Below, piece by piece: positions 13,518-13,768 of a DNA stretch of 13,768 nucleotides. Position numbers and translations under genes: made by a program. The notes under the pieces were generated by a model. It did no database searches, was not told the DNA's origin, and was given only the letters and a program-made list of their open reading frames with translations. The DNA lies in the NCBI GenBank assembly GCA_000433535.1, contig FR892670.1, positions 108,619-122,386 on the forward strand, given 5' to 3'. How positions within the stretch are numbered: position 1 is the stretch's first letter; each line of letters starts with the position of its first letter. Origin of the DNA: Dorea sp. CAG:317 (GTDB lineage Bacteria > Bacillota > Clostridia > Lachnospirales > Lachnospiraceae).

Positions 13518-13768
13518 ATGAGTGATAAGATTAAAATATTAGTTGTAGATGATGAGAGCAGAATGAGAAAGTTGGTCAGAGATTTCCTTGAAAGAGAAGG
13601 CTATCAGGTGCTGGAGGCAGGAAACGGTCTGGAGGCAATGGAGCTCTTCTATGAAGAGAAAGACATTGCGCTTCTTATCTTAGATGTCATGATGCCGAAG
13701 ATGGATGGCTGGCAGGTGTGCAGGGAAATCAGACAGTCTTCCAAGGTGCCGATCATCATGCTGACTGC
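13518..13768 (+). CDS. Response regulator receiver domain, cut by the window end
   Basis: The first 83 residues of a two-component response regulator. ILVVDDESRMRKL gives the acidic pair Asp11-Asp12, LLILDVMMPKMDGW gives the phosphorylated Asp56, and PIIMLTA holds the conserved Thr83. The start ATG at 13518 has AGGAG at 13504-13508. The style (DESRMRKLVRDFLEREGYQV) is typical of OmpR/PhoB-type regulators, so a winged-helix DNA-binding domain and a downstream histidine kinase gene are expected beyond the window. The signal cannot be told from this part. The gene runs off the right edge. Confidence 0.93.
   Translation, partial: MSDKIKILVVDDESRMRKLVRDFLEREGYQVLEAGNGLEAMELFYEEKDIALLILDVMMPKMDGWQVCREIRQSSKVPIIMLT

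Noticed and set aside
1..13768. CRISPR array, rRNA or tRNA genes, tmRNA
   Set aside because: No regularly spaced repeats and no recognisable structured RNA gene of these classes was seen on either strand.

Overview
The window looks like chromosome from a low-to-moderate-GC Clostridia member, probably Lachnospiraceae. The evidence is strong AGGAGG-type ribosome sites, frequent GTG/TTG start codons, Gram-positive promoter spacing, and the order eno-secG-rnr-smpB that is common in Firmicutes. This placement is an inference from gene content and style, not from a marker gene.

Layout. (1) Positions 44-4983 hold a nucleoside salvage locus. A GntR/HutC-type repressor gene on the minus strand faces a plus-strand operon udp-nupC-deoB-deoC. 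These encode uptake of nucleosides, phosphorolysis, conversion of (deoxy)ribose-1-phosphate to the 5-phosphate, and cleavage of deoxyribose-5-phosphate to acetaldehyde and glyceraldehyde-3-phosphate. The divergent intergenic region carries several TTGTATA/TTGTCTA half-sites over both promoters, and a clear intrinsic terminator closes the operon. (2) Positions about 5051-7005 are a graveyard of mobile DNA between deoC and eno. On the minus strand lie a 58-residue intact small gene and a serine recombinase that has lost its N-terminus, gained an amber codon and lost an internal segment. On the plus strand lie a frameshifted and internally deleted IS1182-like transposase and what looks like the 3' end (domain VI with a bulged adenosine) of a group II intron. 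(3) Positions 7066-11479 are housekeeping: eno (glycolysis), secG (protein export), rnr (RNase R) and smpB (trans-translation). smpB starts inside the end of rnr. No tmRNA gene was recognised here. (4) Positions 11536-11835 hold a small conserved-looking gene of unknown function and a strong terminator.

(5) Positions 11885-13415 are the least explained part: a promoter covered by four TGACAA-N6-TTGTCA operators (three perfect, one degenerate), followed by a three-TM small membrane protein, a 73-residue XRE-type repressor and a multi-pass membrane protein that overlaps the repressor gene. This looks like a tightly controlled, probably self-regulated membrane module of unknown function. (6) From 13518 the window runs into an OmpR-type response regulator that is cut by the window edge.

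The best candidate for something undescribed is the operator array plus membrane/XRE module. The mobile-element graveyard is interesting mainly for its group II intron 3' fragment next to the eno promoter.
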